64,000 nt of DNA from Chloroflexota bacterium (GTDB lineage Bacteria; Chloroflexota; Anaerolineae; Aggregatilineales; J027). Position numbers and translations under genes: made by a program. The stretch lies in assembly GCA_013112715.1 (NCBI GenBank), contig JABFGB010000001.1:221501-285500 (forward strand), written 5' to 3'. This document shows positions 51,727-61,882 of the stretch, piece after piece. Below the pieces are notes generated by a model. The model had not been told where the DNA came from. It worked only from the letters and a program-made list of their open reading frames with translations, and ran no database searches. The first letter of the stretch is position 1. Each line of letters begins with the position of its first letter.

Positions 51727-53977
51727 CCAAGATTCAAAAGCGGCAAAAGAACCCGCAGTAGTTGAAAAGGTTAGCAAACGTGCCCGCACCCCGACCCTGC
51801 TGCAAATGGAGGCCGTTGAATGTGGAGCGGCAGCACTAGGGATTGTCCTGCGCTACTATGGTCGTTATGTACCACTGGAAGAATTGCGGGTGGAATGCGG
51901 CGTCTCGCGGGATGGCAGCAAAGCCAGCAATATGCTGAAGGCCGCCCGCAAATATGGACTTGAGTGCCGTGCCATCAAACGCGAACCGGAAGGGCTTAAA
52001 TCGCTTAAATTCCCCATTATTGTTTTTTGGAACTTTAATCACTTTTTGGTGGTAGAGGGATTTGGCAAAAAGGTCGTCTATCTCAATGACCCCGCGATTG
52101 GGCCGCGCACCGTCTCACATGAGGAATTCGATCAAGGATTCACCGGAGTAGCCCTGTTATTTGAACCCGGCTCCAATTTTCAAGAGGGTGGGGATAAGCC
52201 CAACCTTATCACAGCGCTGCAAAGTCGGTTGCATGGGTCAGAAATCGCACTGGCTTTCGTCGTCATCACCAGCCTGTTTTTGGTGATACCGGGGTTCATC
52301 ATCCCCACTTTTTCGCGGATATTTATTGACGACATCCTCATCGGTCAGCAGGAATGGATTGCGGCTTTGCTCATCGGCATGGCCCTCACCGCCGTGCTGC
52401 GTGCCGTATTGACATGGTTTCAGCAGCTATATTTGCTGCGCATGGAAACCAAACTTGCCCTCAGCAGCAGCAGCCGATTTTTCTGGCATGTCCTCCGCCT
52501 GCCCATTGAATTTTTTGCCCAGCGCTATGGGGCAGAAATTGGTTCGCGGGTGGCGATTAATGACCGCGTGGCCCAACTCCTCTCTGGCGAACTCGCTACC
52601 ACCATGATTAGCGCAGTGCTGGTGATTTTCTATGCCGTTTTGATGTTCCAATATGATATTTTGCTGACCCTCATCGGCATTCTGATCGCCGCCCTCAATA
52701 TTTTGGGTCTGCGCTATGTCTCACGCCGCCGGATTGATGCCAATCAGCGGGTATTGCAGGAGCGCGGCAAGATGCTTGGTACAGCTACGAGCGGACTGCA
52801 AATTATCGAAACCCTCAAAGCAACCGGGGCGGAATCCGATTTTTTTGCGCGTTGGGCTGGGTATCAAGCCAAAACCTTAAACGCTGACCAAGAACTAGGT
52901 CTCTCCTCTCAATTATTGAGTGTGCTGCCGCCCCTACTGGGTGCAATCAACACTGCCGCGATTCTGGTGTTGGGGGGGCTACGTGTCATTGAAGGTGAGA
53001 TGACCGTCGGTATGCTGGTGGCTTTCCAAAGTTTGATGGGGAGCTTCCTCAGCCCGGTCAATCAATTGGTAAATCTGGGTGGACGGTTGCAAGAGGTCAC
53101 GGGGGATATGGGCCGTCTCGATGATGTTCTGCGTTATCACCCCGACCCGCAAGTGGATCGTGATATTCCGATGAATGGGGAAAACGGCAGTGAAGCTCAA
53201 GTCAAATTGGAGGGGTATGTCGAACTCAAAAATGTGACGTTTGGCTACAGCCGTCTTGAAGCCCCTCTCATTCAAGATTTCAATCTCAAATTAAAACCGG
53301 GTCAGCGCATTGCCTTGGTTGGTGGTTCAGGCAGTGGTAAATCCACTATTTCAAAATTGGTGGTGGGCCTATATGAGGCATGGGATGGCGAAATTTTGTT
53401 TGATGGCAAGCCGCGCCAAGACATCCCGCGCAGCATCATGAATAATTCGGTAGCAATGGTGGATCAAGATATTTTCATGTTTGAAGGTAGCATCCGCGAT
53501 AATCTGACGCTATGGGATGCAACCATCCCACGCACCGATATTTATCAAGCAGCCAAAGACGCCGCAATTCATAATGACATTGTGACCCGCCCCGGTGGAT
53601 ACGACCATATCATCGAGGAAGATGGCCGCAACTTTAGCGGGGGTCAGCGCCAGCGATTGGAAATTGCCCGCGCACTGGTCGGCAACCCAACCGTTTTGGT
53701 CTTGGATGAGGCCACCAGCGCCCTTGACCCCGTAACCGAATTGATGATTGATGATAATCTGCGACGGCGGGGCTGTACGTGTTTGATTGTGGCGCATCGC
53801 ATCAGCACCATCCGTGATTGTGATGAAATCATCGTGTTGGAAAAAGGCAAGGTTGTGCAGCGCGGCACCCATGATGAGATGGTTAAACAAGAAGGCCCAT
53901 ACGCTGCCCTGATCGGCGCGGAAGCCCCCGAAAAGAAAAAACGCACCGCCAAGTCCTTATTGGATAAACTGGTTTAA
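51716..53977 (+). CDS. NHLP-family bacteriocin export ABC transporter with C39 peptidase domain
   Basis: A 753-residue three-domain exporter. The N-terminal C39 peptidase (about 20-155) has catalytic Cys in [13 protein letters not shown], His in [10 protein letters not shown] and Asp in LNDPAIGPR, so it should cut leader peptides after a double Gly. Six membrane helices span about 170-450. The ATPase follows, with [24 protein letters not shown] and [16 protein letters not shown] exporters work with the second ABC protein and the HlyD-like protein. ATG 51716 is preferred for its GGGAAG about 10 bases upstream; ATG 51707 is possible. Confidence 0.93.
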   Translation: MADNQDSKAAKEPAVVEKVSKRARTPTLLQMEAVECGAAALGIVLRYYGRYVPLEELRVECGVSRDGSKASNMLKAARKYGLECRAIKREPEGLKSLKFPIIVFWNFNHFLVVEGFGKKVVYLNDPAIGPRTVSHEEFDQGFTGVALLFEPGSNFQEGGDKPNLITALQSRLHGSEIALAFVVITSLFLVIPGFIIPTFSRIFIDDILIGQQEWIAALLIGMALTAVLRAVLTWFQQLYLLRMETKLALSSSSRFFWHVLRLPIEFFAQRYGAEIGSRVAINDRVAQLLSGELATTMISAVLVIFYAVLMFQYDILLTLIGILIAALNILGLRYVSRRRIDANQRVLQERGKMLGTATSGLQIIETLKATGAESDFFARWAGYQAKTLNADQELGLSSQLLSVLPPLLGAINTAAILVLGGLRVIEGEMTVGMLVAFQSLMGSFLSPVNQLVNLGGRLQEVTGDMGRLDDVLRYHPDPQVDRDIPMNGENGSEAQVKLEGYVELKNVTFGYSRLEAPLIQDFNLKLKPGQRIALVGGSGSGKSTISKLVVGLYEAWDGEILFDGKPRQDIPRSIMNNSVAMVDQDIFMFEGSIRDNLTLWDATIPRTDIYQAAKDAAIHNDIVTRPGGYDHIIEEDGRNFSGGQRQRLEIARALVGNPTVLVLDEATSALDPVTELMIDDNLRRRGCTCLIVAHRISTIRDCDEIIVLEKGKVVQRGTHDEMVKQEGPYAALIGAEAPEKKKRTAKSLLDKLV

Positions 53978-53978
53978 C

Positions 53979-55250
53979 ATGATGACTAACCCAGCTTTAC
54001 GAGAATTCCATTTCGATAATGGTGTCTACAGAAGAACTCCATTGAATACATCTGCCATAGATAAAGATAGCCTCGATATCAAGAGAAAAGTCCGCAGTAA
54101 TCCTTTACCTTGGAATGGTCAATTTTCACCTCAATTAATAGAGACATTATTGCAAGAATACGCAAACGAGGAAACTTCTGTATTTGATCCATTTTTAGGG
54201 AGCGGCACTGTACTGCTTGAGGCAGGTTTACATGGTATTCAAGCTGTCGGAACAGAACTCAATCCAGCAGCGTTTACCTTATCCCGGCTGTATGAATATA
54301 TCAACATACCGATACAAACACGTCAAAGATATCTGAAGAAAATCTCGATACTCCTCCAAGAAGAATTTAAGTTAGCTCTCCCTCTTTTTCATGGTCATGA
54401 AAGTGTTATTCCGGAAAATACCACAGAGGAACTACAATCCAAGCTCATTGAGGCTTCATTGAAAATTGATGACCGCCTAGAAAATCAACTTTTGGAGGCA
54501 CTTATAATCTTACTCGATTTTGGTAAGGCAAACTTCTCGGTAGAAAAAATCTTTTCGACATGGAAAAAAATCTCGCAACTAATAACGAGTTTGCCTTTTT
54601 CCGAATCACCCATTAAAAGCTATCTTGGCGACGCGCGTCGAACCCCAATACCCAACCAAAGTATTGATTTAATCATTACATCCCCACCCTACATCAATGT
54701 CTTTAATTACCACCAACAATACCGTATGTCCGCTGAGGCACTACAGTGGGATCCACTTAGCATCGCCAAATCTGAAATTGGCTCAAATCGTAAGCACAGA
54801 AACAACCGGCTCTTTACCGTCATTCAATACTGTTTGGATATAAGTCAGGTCTTTCATGAATTGGCAAGAGTATGCAAGACAGATAGTAGATTAATTTTTA
54901 TAGTAGGAAGAGAATCTACTGTACGTGGTATGAGTTTCTATAATGGCGAAATTGTAGCTGAGATAGCCGGACAATGTTTAAATTTCAATTTATTGACAAG
55001 ACAAGAACGAGTATTCGTTAATCGCTTTGGCAGTACCATTGTAGAAGACATTTTGCACTTTTCTCCTCCAACAGAAGTTATCGCACCCGAATTCTATTTA
55101 GAGCGTTCTAGAGGAGTATCAGATGCAATTTTAAAAGCTACCTACTCTAAGGCCCCCGAAGAAATTAAAGATGATATTGGGAATGCCCTAGAAAATGTCT
55201 ATCGCATTGAACCTTCCCCGATATTCCAATTATCAAAAGAACCAGAATAG
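53979..55250 (+). CDS. DNA amino-methyltransferase (N6-A/N4-C) of a restriction-modification pair
   Basis: A 423-residue class I DNA methyltransferase. SAM motif I reads FDPFLGSGTVLLEA near residue 68, and catalytic motif IV reads ITSPPYINVFNY near residue 230. The SPPY form is that of amino-methyltransferases, not of C5-cytosine enzymes. It should protect host DNA from the endonuclease encoded next. Codon use is markedly more A/T-rich than in the flanking ABC genes. The start lies 1 base after the ABC exporter stop, with no evident ribosome site. The pair interrupts the NHLP locus. Confidence 0.9.
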   Translation: MMTNPALREFHFDNGVYRRTPLNTSAIDKDSLDIKRKVRSNPLPWNGQFSPQLIETLLQEYANEETSVFDPFLGSGTVLLEAGLHGIQAVGTELNPAAFTLSRLYEYINIPIQTRQRYLKKISILLQEEFKLALPLFHGHESVIPENTTEELQSKLIEASLKIDDRLENQLLEALIILLDFGKANFSVEKIFSTWKKISQLITSLPFSESPIKSYLGDARRTPIPNQSIDLIITSPPYINVFNYHQQYRMSAEALQWDPLSIAKSEIGSNRKHRNNRLFTVIQYCLDISQVFHELARVCKTDSRLIFIVGRESTVRGMSFYNGEIVAEIAGQCLNFNLLTRQERVFVNRFGSTIVEDILHFSPPTEVIAPEFYLERSRGVSDAILKATYSKAPEEIKDDIGNALENVYRIEPSPIFQLSKEPE

Positions 55251-55262
55251 GAATCTCAAATC

Positions 55263-56138
55263 TTGAATCTGCAAAACTCGCATCATGATAAATTAAAGGC
55301 ACTTCTTGAAAACCCCAAGCTCCCAATGGAAGATAAGCTAAAAGTTCAAGAGGCGATATTACGCCATGCAACTTTTATACAACAACTGCACGAAATAAAA
55401 GGGGACTTTGAGTTTGTCATTAACACAATTGAGATGGACCTTATTTTTGATAGTCCAAATGACTTTCTGTATAGACAAAAAGGCCAAATCAAGCTCGAAA
55501 ACACAATCATCGAAGAATTTCTCCCTATATTAGTTCTTGCGACTTTAGATGACCACATTCAAAGTCAAAACCTGACCATTGGCTCAAAAACTTGCTTTTC
55601 GGGAATTCGCTTTGAGTCGGGTATTCGAGCAAGCAAACCCGGCGCAGGTATACAAATTCGAGAAAAAGATCAGGATTTTGCCCTTTCCAGAGAATTATTT
55701 ATTCAATCCTCTCATTATCACGATTTTCGAGAAAGCCTTACTTTAGCAAGCAACATTGCCTACTTGGTGGCAGAATGCAAAACCAATCTTGATAAAACCA
55801 TGTTTCAAGAGGCAGCGGCGACGGCTGTTGACATCAAAAGCGCTGTACCGGGAGCAAAATATTATTTATTGTGTGAATGGCTGGACATGACACCGATTAG
55901 CACAAGCACCACAGCAATTGATGAAATTATCATATTGCGGAAAGCCCGAAGGCTACCCTCAGATATTCGTGGTCAATTTAATACCTATCAAGGGCGGCAA
56001 AAACACCGTCAATTCTATACAGACTATTTAACGGTCCATCCCTTTGCCGTAGACACCTTTTCCCGATTTATTATGCATATCTATAATTTGATTACAGAAC
56101 ACAATGAAGAAAACGTTCTATCCAAAGGCTACTTCTAA
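55263..56138 (+). CDS. Bpu10I-family type II restriction endonuclease
   Basis: A 291-residue protein. The central AYLVAECKTNLDKTMFQEA carries the ECK part of a PD-(D/E)xK nuclease site, and AKYYLLCEWLDMTPISTSTT followed by IDEIIILRKARRL matches my recollection of the Bpu10I family (PF09549). Bpu10I itself is a two-subunit enzyme cutting an asymmetric 7-base site; here only one endonuclease gene is seen. The start is TTG 55263, 12 bases after the methyltransferase stop, with AGGAAT upstream. A/T-rich codon use matches the methyltransferase. Confidence 0.82.
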   Translation: MNLQNSHHDKLKALLENPKLPMEDKLKVQEAILRHATFIQQLHEIKGDFEFVINTIEMDLIFDSPNDFLYRQKGQIKLENTIIEEFLPILVLATLDDHIQSQNLTIGSKTCFSGIRFESGIRASKPGAGIQIREKDQDFALSRELFIQSSHYHDFRESLTLASNIAYLVAECKTNLDKTMFQEAAATAVDIKSAVPGAKYYLLCEWLDMTPISTSTTAIDEIIILRKARRLPSDIRGQFNTYQGRQKHRQFYTDYLTVHPFAVDTFSRFIMHIYNLITEHNEENVLSKGYF

Positions 56139-56171
56139 TTAGAGTTATGGATACACTTTGGGGAGATTGTT

Positions 56172-59105
56172 TTGAACGAAGAAATTAAAGCCACAACCTC
56201 CGACGCATGGGAATTATTTCTGCTCCGCCTGCGTTATAAAGAAGGCCGCTTGTTGACCGTCAGCGGCAATCAACCGCTGCTACTGGATGATAAAGAGTCG
56301 GTCTGGCTGGTCTATTCCGGCTTAGTGGATGTGTTTGCGGTCAAGATTGAGAATGGCGAGGCGGTGGGTGCGCGTGCCCATCTTTTTCGCGGTGAAACAG
56401 GTCATTTGCTACTAGGTATGGATTTAGCAGGTCGCAATCTGGGCTTATTGGCGAACAACGCTCCCGGTACACAATTGCTGAAAATGCGTCAATCGCGTCT
56501 TAGAGAACTCGCCCAAGAACCGGAGTATGCTGGAATTATCGCGGGGTTGCTCGAAAAATGGGCCGCAGGGCTTTCGGCGGGGATTGCACGCGGCATTGGG
56601 CCAAAAGATTACGAAGTGCTGGAAGCGGGTAAAAATAAATCGTTGAAAGTCACCCAGACGGCTCGGCCCAAACGTGGCTTGGTGTGGGTGCGCCATGTCA
56701 AAGGTGAATCGCGCCTGATGGCCTTGCAAGATGTCCCGACGATTCAAGGGGAAACATTTTTCCCCGTCTCGCGTGAGACATGGCTCACTGCCCTTGATGA
56801 AGTCAATCTTACGACCCTCAACACCGAAGGAGTCATTGCGCGGGATAAAGAGTGGGACTGTGTTTCAGCGTTCCATGCCATTACCCTTGACAGTGTAGCC
56901 GCCAATCTCAAACAAAATTTACATAACGAATGGGCACGGCTACAAGAGAAAAATGCCTCTGATTCGACTAAAGTGGAACAGGCCTTTTCACAATTAGCGT
57001 CAACGTGGAGCATAGCCGATCAGATTGCCTACACCAGCCTAGACAGCCGTGACCCCGTTCTGGCAGCCTGTCAACTACTTGGCAATATTCAGCAAATTTC
57101 GATTCGTACCCAGCCCAGCACTGACCGAAAATACAGCCATACTCAGCAAGTCGAGCGCATCGCACAGGCGTCGCGGGTGCGTACTCGTAAGGTCGTCTTA
57201 CAGGGAGAATGGTGGAACAACGACAGCGGCCCGATGGTGGCGTTTGTGGAAGAAAGCAAGAAACCCATCGTACTTGCGTTTGAGGGGTCAGGCTATCAAC
57301 TCCATGACCCCTTTGAAAAAAGCGCTGTCTCGGTAAACGCCGAACTCGCTACCCAATTAGAACCCTTCGCGTTTGCTTTCTATCGCCCCCTGCCCGCCCG
57401 TGAGTTGAATGGGCTGGATCTGCTGCGGTTTGGGATGCGCGGCGCGAAAAACGACCTTTTGATGATGCTGTTGATGGGGATTGCGGGGGGTATCCTCAGC
57501 ATGGTCACGCCTATTTTTATCGGCATCCTATTTGATACAACCATCCCACGTGGCAATCGTTCAGACCTGTTGATTATCGGGGTATTTTTGCTGGCGACGG
57601 CCTTTGCTTCGGCGTTGTTTCAGACCACGCGCAGTGTTGCCCTATTACGCATTAGTGGCAAGCTAGATAGTTCGATTCAGGCCGCCATTTGGGATCGGGT
57701 GCTCGCTCTACCTGCCTCGTTTTTCCGCAGCTATTCGGCAGGCGATCTCAGCAGTCGTGCGATGGGTATTGATCTCATCCGACGCACCCTTTCCGGCACG
57801 ATTACGCTGTCCCTGTTTACAGGTATCTTCTCGATTTTCAGCTTTGGCCTACTGTTTTATTACGATGTCAGCCTTGCCCTAATCGCCTCGGCGCTAGTGA
57901 TGTTCGCCTTTATCGTGACGACCATCTCCGGCATTTTGCAACTACGCTATCAACGGCGCATCACCAACATTCAGGGGCGGATTTCCAGCCGCGTCCTCCA
58001 ATTTATCAACGGCGTCTCCAAATTCCGGATCGCCGGGGCGGAAAACCGAGCCTTCTCCATTTGGGCCGGGGAATTTGCCGAGCAAAAGCGCTTGGCCTAT
58101 CGCGCCCGTATGGTCGAAAATCGGCTGACGGTATTTAACGCCATTTTCCCGGTCTTGGCCTTAATAGTTATCTTTGGGGTAGTCGCCAAACGCGATACCG
58201 ATGCCCTAACGACGGGTACATTTTTGGCCTTCTATATCGCGTTCACGCAATTCTTGACCGCCAGTCTTGACCTCAGCCGTACATTGGTTTCGGCGTTGAG
58301 TGTGGTACCTGTTTATGAACGGGCCAAGCCGATTTTGCACGCCCTCCCCGAAGCCGATGACGCCAAATCCGACCCCGGCGAATTGACCGGGAATATCGAA
58401 GTCAGCAGCTTGTCCTTCCGCTATCGGGGCGATGGCCCACTCATCCTCAAAGATATTTCGCTGTCCATCAATCGCGGCGAGTTTGTGGCACTGGTCGGGG
58501 CATCGGGGTGTGGCAAATCCACTTTAATGCGTTTGCTGCTCGGCTTTGAAAAACCGGAATCCGGCGCGATTTTTTATGATGGGCAGGATTTAGCGGAACT
58601 GGATTTACGAGCAGTGCGGCGTCAGATGGGGGTGGTGCTGCAAAACAGCCGATTGATGTCCGGCGATATTTACACCAACATCATCGGGGCCAGCCTGCTC
58701 ACCATTGATGATGCGTGGGAGGCAGCGAGGCAGGCAGGTATTGAGGACGATATTAAAGCCATGCCGATGGGGATGCACACCGTCGTCAGTGAAGGCGGCA
58801 GCACCCTTTCTGGTGGGCAACGCCAACGCCTGTTAATTGCCCGCGCCCTCGTCAACAAACCGCGTATCATCTTTTTTGATGAGGCCACCAGCGCCCTCGA
58901 CAATCGCACACAGGCCACTGTCAGCCAGAGTCTTGATAATCTCGATGTGACGCGCATCGTGATTGCCCACCGCCTCAGCACCATTCAAAATGCGGATCGG
59001 ATTATCGTGATGGATGCGGGGCAAATTGTGCAGGTGGGGACGTATCAGGAATTGATTAATCAGCGCGGCCTGTTTTCCCAACTTGCCAAACGCCAATTTG
59101 CGTAG
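56172..59105 (+). CDS. NHLM bacteriocin system ABC transporter, second (peptidase-dead) subunit
   Basis: A 977-residue protein. The N-terminal 150 residues look like a cNMP-binding-type beta-roll (LVYSGLVDVFAVKI). A degenerate C39-like region follows (about 310-415) without catalytic Cys. Then come six membrane helices (about 430-720) and an ATPase with [24 protein letters not shown] and [12 protein letters not shown]. This is the layout of NHLM ABC transporters that pair with the C39-bearing subunit. TTG 56172 has GGGGAG upstream. The LanM gene starts 8 bases after the stop. Confidence 0.92.
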   Translation: MNEEIKATTSDAWELFLLRLRYKEGRLLTVSGNQPLLLDDKESVWLVYSGLVDVFAVKIENGEAVGARAHLFRGETGHLLLGMDLAGRNLGLLANNAPGTQLLKMRQSRLRELAQEPEYAGIIAGLLEKWAAGLSAGIARGIGPKDYEVLEAGKNKSLKVTQTARPKRGLVWVRHVKGESRLMALQDVPTIQGETFFPVSRETWLTALDEVNLTTLNTEGVIARDKEWDCVSAFHAITLDSVAANLKQNLHNEWARLQEKNASDSTKVEQAFSQLASTWSIADQIAYTSLDSRDPVLAACQLLGNIQQISIRTQPSTDRKYSHTQQVERIAQASRVRTRKVVLQGEWWNNDSGPMVAFVEESKKPIVLAFEGSGYQLHDPFEKSAVSVNAELATQLEPFAFAFYRPLPARELNGLDLLRFGMRGAKNDLLMMLLMGIAGGILSMVTPIFIGILFDTTIPRGNRSDLLIIGVFLLATAFASALFQTTRSVALLRISGKLDSSIQAAIWDRVLALPASFFRSYSAGDLSSRAMGIDLIRRTLSGTITLSLFTGIFSIFSFGLLFYYDVSLALIASALVMFAFIVTTISGILQLRYQRRITNIQGRISSRVLQFINGVSKFRIAGAENRAFSIWAGEFAEQKRLAYRARMVENRLTVFNAIFPVLALIVIFGVVAKRDTDALTTGTFLAFYIAFTQFLTASLDLSRTLVSALSVVPVYERAKPILHALPEADDAKSDPGELTGNIEVSSLSFRYRGDGPLILKDISLSINRGEFVALVGASGCGKSTLMRLLLGFEKPESGAIFYDGQDLAELDLRAVRRQMGVVLQNSRLMSGDIYTNIIGASLLTIDDAWEAARQAGIEDDIKAMPMGMHTVVSEGGSTLSGGQRQRLLIARALVNKPRIIFFDEATSALDNRTQATVSQSLDNLDVTRIVIAHRLSTIQNADRIIVMDAGQIVQVGTYQELINQRGLFSQLAKRQFA

Positions 59106-59113
59106 GCGGCCCT

Positions 59114-61792
59114 ATGTCGGCGGACAATTATCGAGACACGCTGATTACCATTGTTGAAAAATCAGCGACCCTTGCGGAACGACTCAGCGGCGAATTTGTG
59201 CCAATCAACGACCCCACCGAAGCCGAAATTATTGAGGCCCGTCTGAACACATGGATACAGACAGCGGCACAAGGCGACCCGGAACGTTTTCACAAGCGAC
59301 TGGAATGGGATGGCCTGACGCTAGAACAGGTTAAACCGCTGTTGGGGTCGGTGCGACGGCGTGACCCCAATGCTCCCCTGCCCCGTTGGGCCGAGTTGCT
59401 GGGGGAGATCTTTGAGGTTGCTGAAACACTGAGTCTTGATAAGAAAAGAGGAACGGTTTTTACATACGACGAGTCATTTCCCTTTGCAGAAATCTTCTTG
59501 CCATTTCTTAAGGTAGCTCAAAACCATTTCTACGAACGAATGCTTAGAGGTGTTTCGTATAGAGGCAAATGGTCACCACCTAATCATTTAAATGGTCTAT
59601 TGCGAGCCTTATCAGAAATCTCGGTACAAACATTGATGGTTGTTTTCAAAACATTCCAAATTATGGAATATGGCGCTCCGCTTTCAGAAAAAACCTTCCC
59701 AAAAACTAGCACTCCTACTCGTGATCGTTATTTAGCCTTTATAAAGGCTGTACTAGACAACGAATTAAAGTCAATTTGTATAGATTACGCTGTTTTAGCA
59801 AGACTCTTAGCAACCACAACCTTATATGAGATTGAAGGGCAACTAAATATCCTTTTCAACCTCTTTGAAGATGTAGAAAACTTGCGGGAGGCATTTGGGT
59901 TTCTTAATCGTGACTATCTCCCAATCCAATCTTTTGATTCTCGTCTATCTGACCCTCACAATAACCATCAAACTGTCGCCTTAGTTGCTGTTACCCTTGA
60001 TATAACTCTCTTCAAACCTCGCACACTAGGTATAGATAAGGCTTTCAACAACCTCCTTTTGTGGCGTGATCAACGCAGGCAGTCACCTAAACTCAAAACT
60101 CCTATAACACTTGATTATGGAGATCATGGATGGGTTGAACTTCTTCCATCCAACGACTATGGCACTAGGGAAACTCTAGGTAAATATTATTATCAAATGG
60201 GCTTGTTGTTAGGCTCAATACAGATGTTGGCTGGAAATGATTGCCATTCTGATAACATCATTAGCCACATTGATTATGACAACAATACACTAGAGCCTGT
60301 CTTAGTTGATGCCGAAACTCTGATGCACCACCGTGTCCCTGATATTGAATACCATTTCCCTGATGCACGCGCCGAAGCCCACAAAATCATCGAGAACTCC
60401 GTCTTACGTACCCAAGTCCTGCCACGCTGGGAATTTGGTTCAGGTAGTATTGCTTATGATATGAGCGCATTGGGTAGTTTTGAGAAAGACGAAACTGACC
60501 TGCTTCGACCTATTTGGAAAAATATCAACACGGATGTCATGTATTTGGGATCGCAAGAAAGAACGATGGATTTGAGATTGAAGCCATATTACGAGGGATT
60601 AGGTTTTAAGTACCTCAATCCTGTTGGTTACGAAAGCGAAATTATCGGCGGCTTCACCGAAATGTACCGTTTTTTGATGACCCACCGCGACGAACTACTG
60701 GCTGAAGGCAGCCCATTAGAAGGGTTCAAAAATCAGCGGGTGCGCTATGTATTCCGGCCCACGCAGACCTATCAAACCGTGTTGCAGCACACCCTCCAGC
60801 CGCGTTATTTACATGAGGGCATTGACCGCAGTATCCAGATTGAATCGCTGAATCGGGTGCTGCTGGCATGGGATGAAAAACCTATTTTTTGGGACATCCA
60901 CAAAGGCGAGGCGCAGGCCATGGAACAGATGGATGTGCCGCTACTCACCTACAATTCCAGCGAGACCAGCCTGCATATTGGCGACATTACCATCGAAAAT
61001 GTCTTTGACCGTCCGGCCTACACCCTCGTGATCGAACGACTCAATTCTATGAGCGAGGATGATTTACAACAGCAAATCACTTTTATTCGGGGGTCACTGT
61101 TCTGCCGTATCACCCATGAACTACCGGATACTGACGACGAAATTCCAATCGTTTTGCAAAATGCCCCTACTCTCCCCCGCGAATTATTAATCAGTGAGGC
61201 GAGTCAAATCGCGGATGAGTTGCAGGCACGGGCGATTTGGGGGGAGGATGGTAGCGCGACATGGATTACATTGACCTACCACTTTGCTGCCAATCGTTAT
61301 CAATTCGGGCAAATCAGCGACGGCTTATATGATGGGGTGTGCGGGGTGGCATTTTTCCTCGCGGCTCTGCATCATGTCGCGGGTTGGCCGGGGGCACGTG
61401 AATTAGCCCTTGCCGCCATCAAGCCCTTGCAAAATCGCCTCTATCATCCGGTGTTGAGTCAGCGACTGGCGCGAAATTTAGGGGTCAATGGGCCAAGTGG
61501 CCTCAAATCCATCGCCTATGCCCTGCGCCACATCAGCGAATGGCTGAATGAACCCGATTTATTGGACGACGTGCGACTGGTGGAATCCCTTATCAGCCCT
61601 GAACGAGCTATGGCAGAACAAAAGGTAGGCCGGATTCCTGAAAACGTATTTGCCCAAGCTGCTGGACGCTGGCGCATTACGACCCATTTACCGGAGGGGG
61701 TGCAGTTGTGGGGCTTATATGGGGGTCGAGCAGGAATCGGCTATGAATTGCTGAAACTGCTCAATCCCAATCTACCTCCAATTCCTTTCTAA
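59114..61792 (+). CDS. Class II lanthipeptide synthetase LanM with deleted cyclase core
   Basis: An 892-residue protein; LanM enzymes usually have 1000-1100. The N-terminal dehydratase (about 90-640) looks complete, with kinase-like residues in NDCHSDNIISH and VDAETLMHH. The LanC-like cyclase starts near 725 (QISDGLYDGVCGVAFFLAAL) but runs only to about 835. It then jumps to the normal C-terminal end (LPEGVQLWGLYGGRAGIGYE). The WCHG and CHG segments with the zinc-binding Cys, Cys and His are absent. The stretch 59440-60650 is visibly more A/T-rich than both ends of the gene. It is the last gene of the NHLP locus. Confidence 0.88.
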   Translation: MSADNYRDTLITIVEKSATLAERLSGEFVPINDPTEAEIIEARLNTWIQTAAQGDPERFHKRLEWDGLTLEQVKPLLGSVRRRDPNAPLPRWAELLGEIFEVAETLSLDKKRGTVFTYDESFPFAEIFLPFLKVAQNHFYERMLRGVSYRGKWSPPNHLNGLLRALSEISVQTLMVVFKTFQIMEYGAPLSEKTFPKTSTPTRDRYLAFIKAVLDNELKSICIDYAVLARLLATTTLYEIEGQLNILFNLFEDVENLREAFGFLNRDYLPIQSFDSRLSDPHNNHQTVALVAVTLDITLFKPRTLGIDKAFNNLLLWRDQRRQSPKLKTPITLDYGDHGWVELLPSNDYGTRETLGKYYYQMGLLLGSIQMLAGNDCHSDNIISHIDYDNNTLEPVLVDAETLMHHRVPDIEYHFPDARAEAHKIIENSVLRTQVLPRWEFGSGSIAYDMSALGSFEKDETDLLRPIWKNINTDVMYLGSQERTMDLRLKPYYEGLGFKYLNPVGYESEIIGGFTEMYRFLMTHRDELLAEGSPLEGFKNQRVRYVFRPTQTYQTVLQHTLQPRYLHEGIDRSIQIESLNRVLLAWDEKPIFWDIHKGEAQAMEQMDVPLLTYNSSETSLHIGDITIENVFDRPAYTLVIERLNSMSEDDLQQQITFIRGSLFCRITHELPDTDDEIPIVLQNAPTLPRELLISEASQIADELQARAIWGEDGSATWITLTYHFAANRYQFGQISDGLYDGVCGVAFFLAALHHVAGWPGARELALAAIKPLQNRLYHPVLSQRLARNLGVNGPSGLKSIAYALRHISEWLNEPDLLDDVRLVESLISPERAMAEQKVGRIPENVFAQAAGRWRITTHLPEGVQLWGLYGGRAGIGYELLKLLNPNLPPIPF

Positions 61793-61799
61793 GCGGGTC

Positions 61800-61828
61800 T
61801 GTGCTAAATTTGGGGTAACGCTATAATC
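61800..61828 (+). promoter_or_regulatory. Promoter of the kinase-nSTAND gene
   Basis: TTGTGC (61800-61805), a 17-base spacer and TATAAT (61823-61828), 54 bases upstream of ATG 61883. It begins just after the lanM stop. Confidence 0.75.
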
Positions 61829-61882
61829 TACCATTGCCTCTATTGCTAAATTAAAAAATCCTTTTGATGACGAGGACGCAGA

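Noticed and set aside
53977..56172. Insertion sequence or integrase bringing in the R-M genes
   Set aside because: No transposase, integrase, terminal inverted repeats or target duplication could be seen at either junction.
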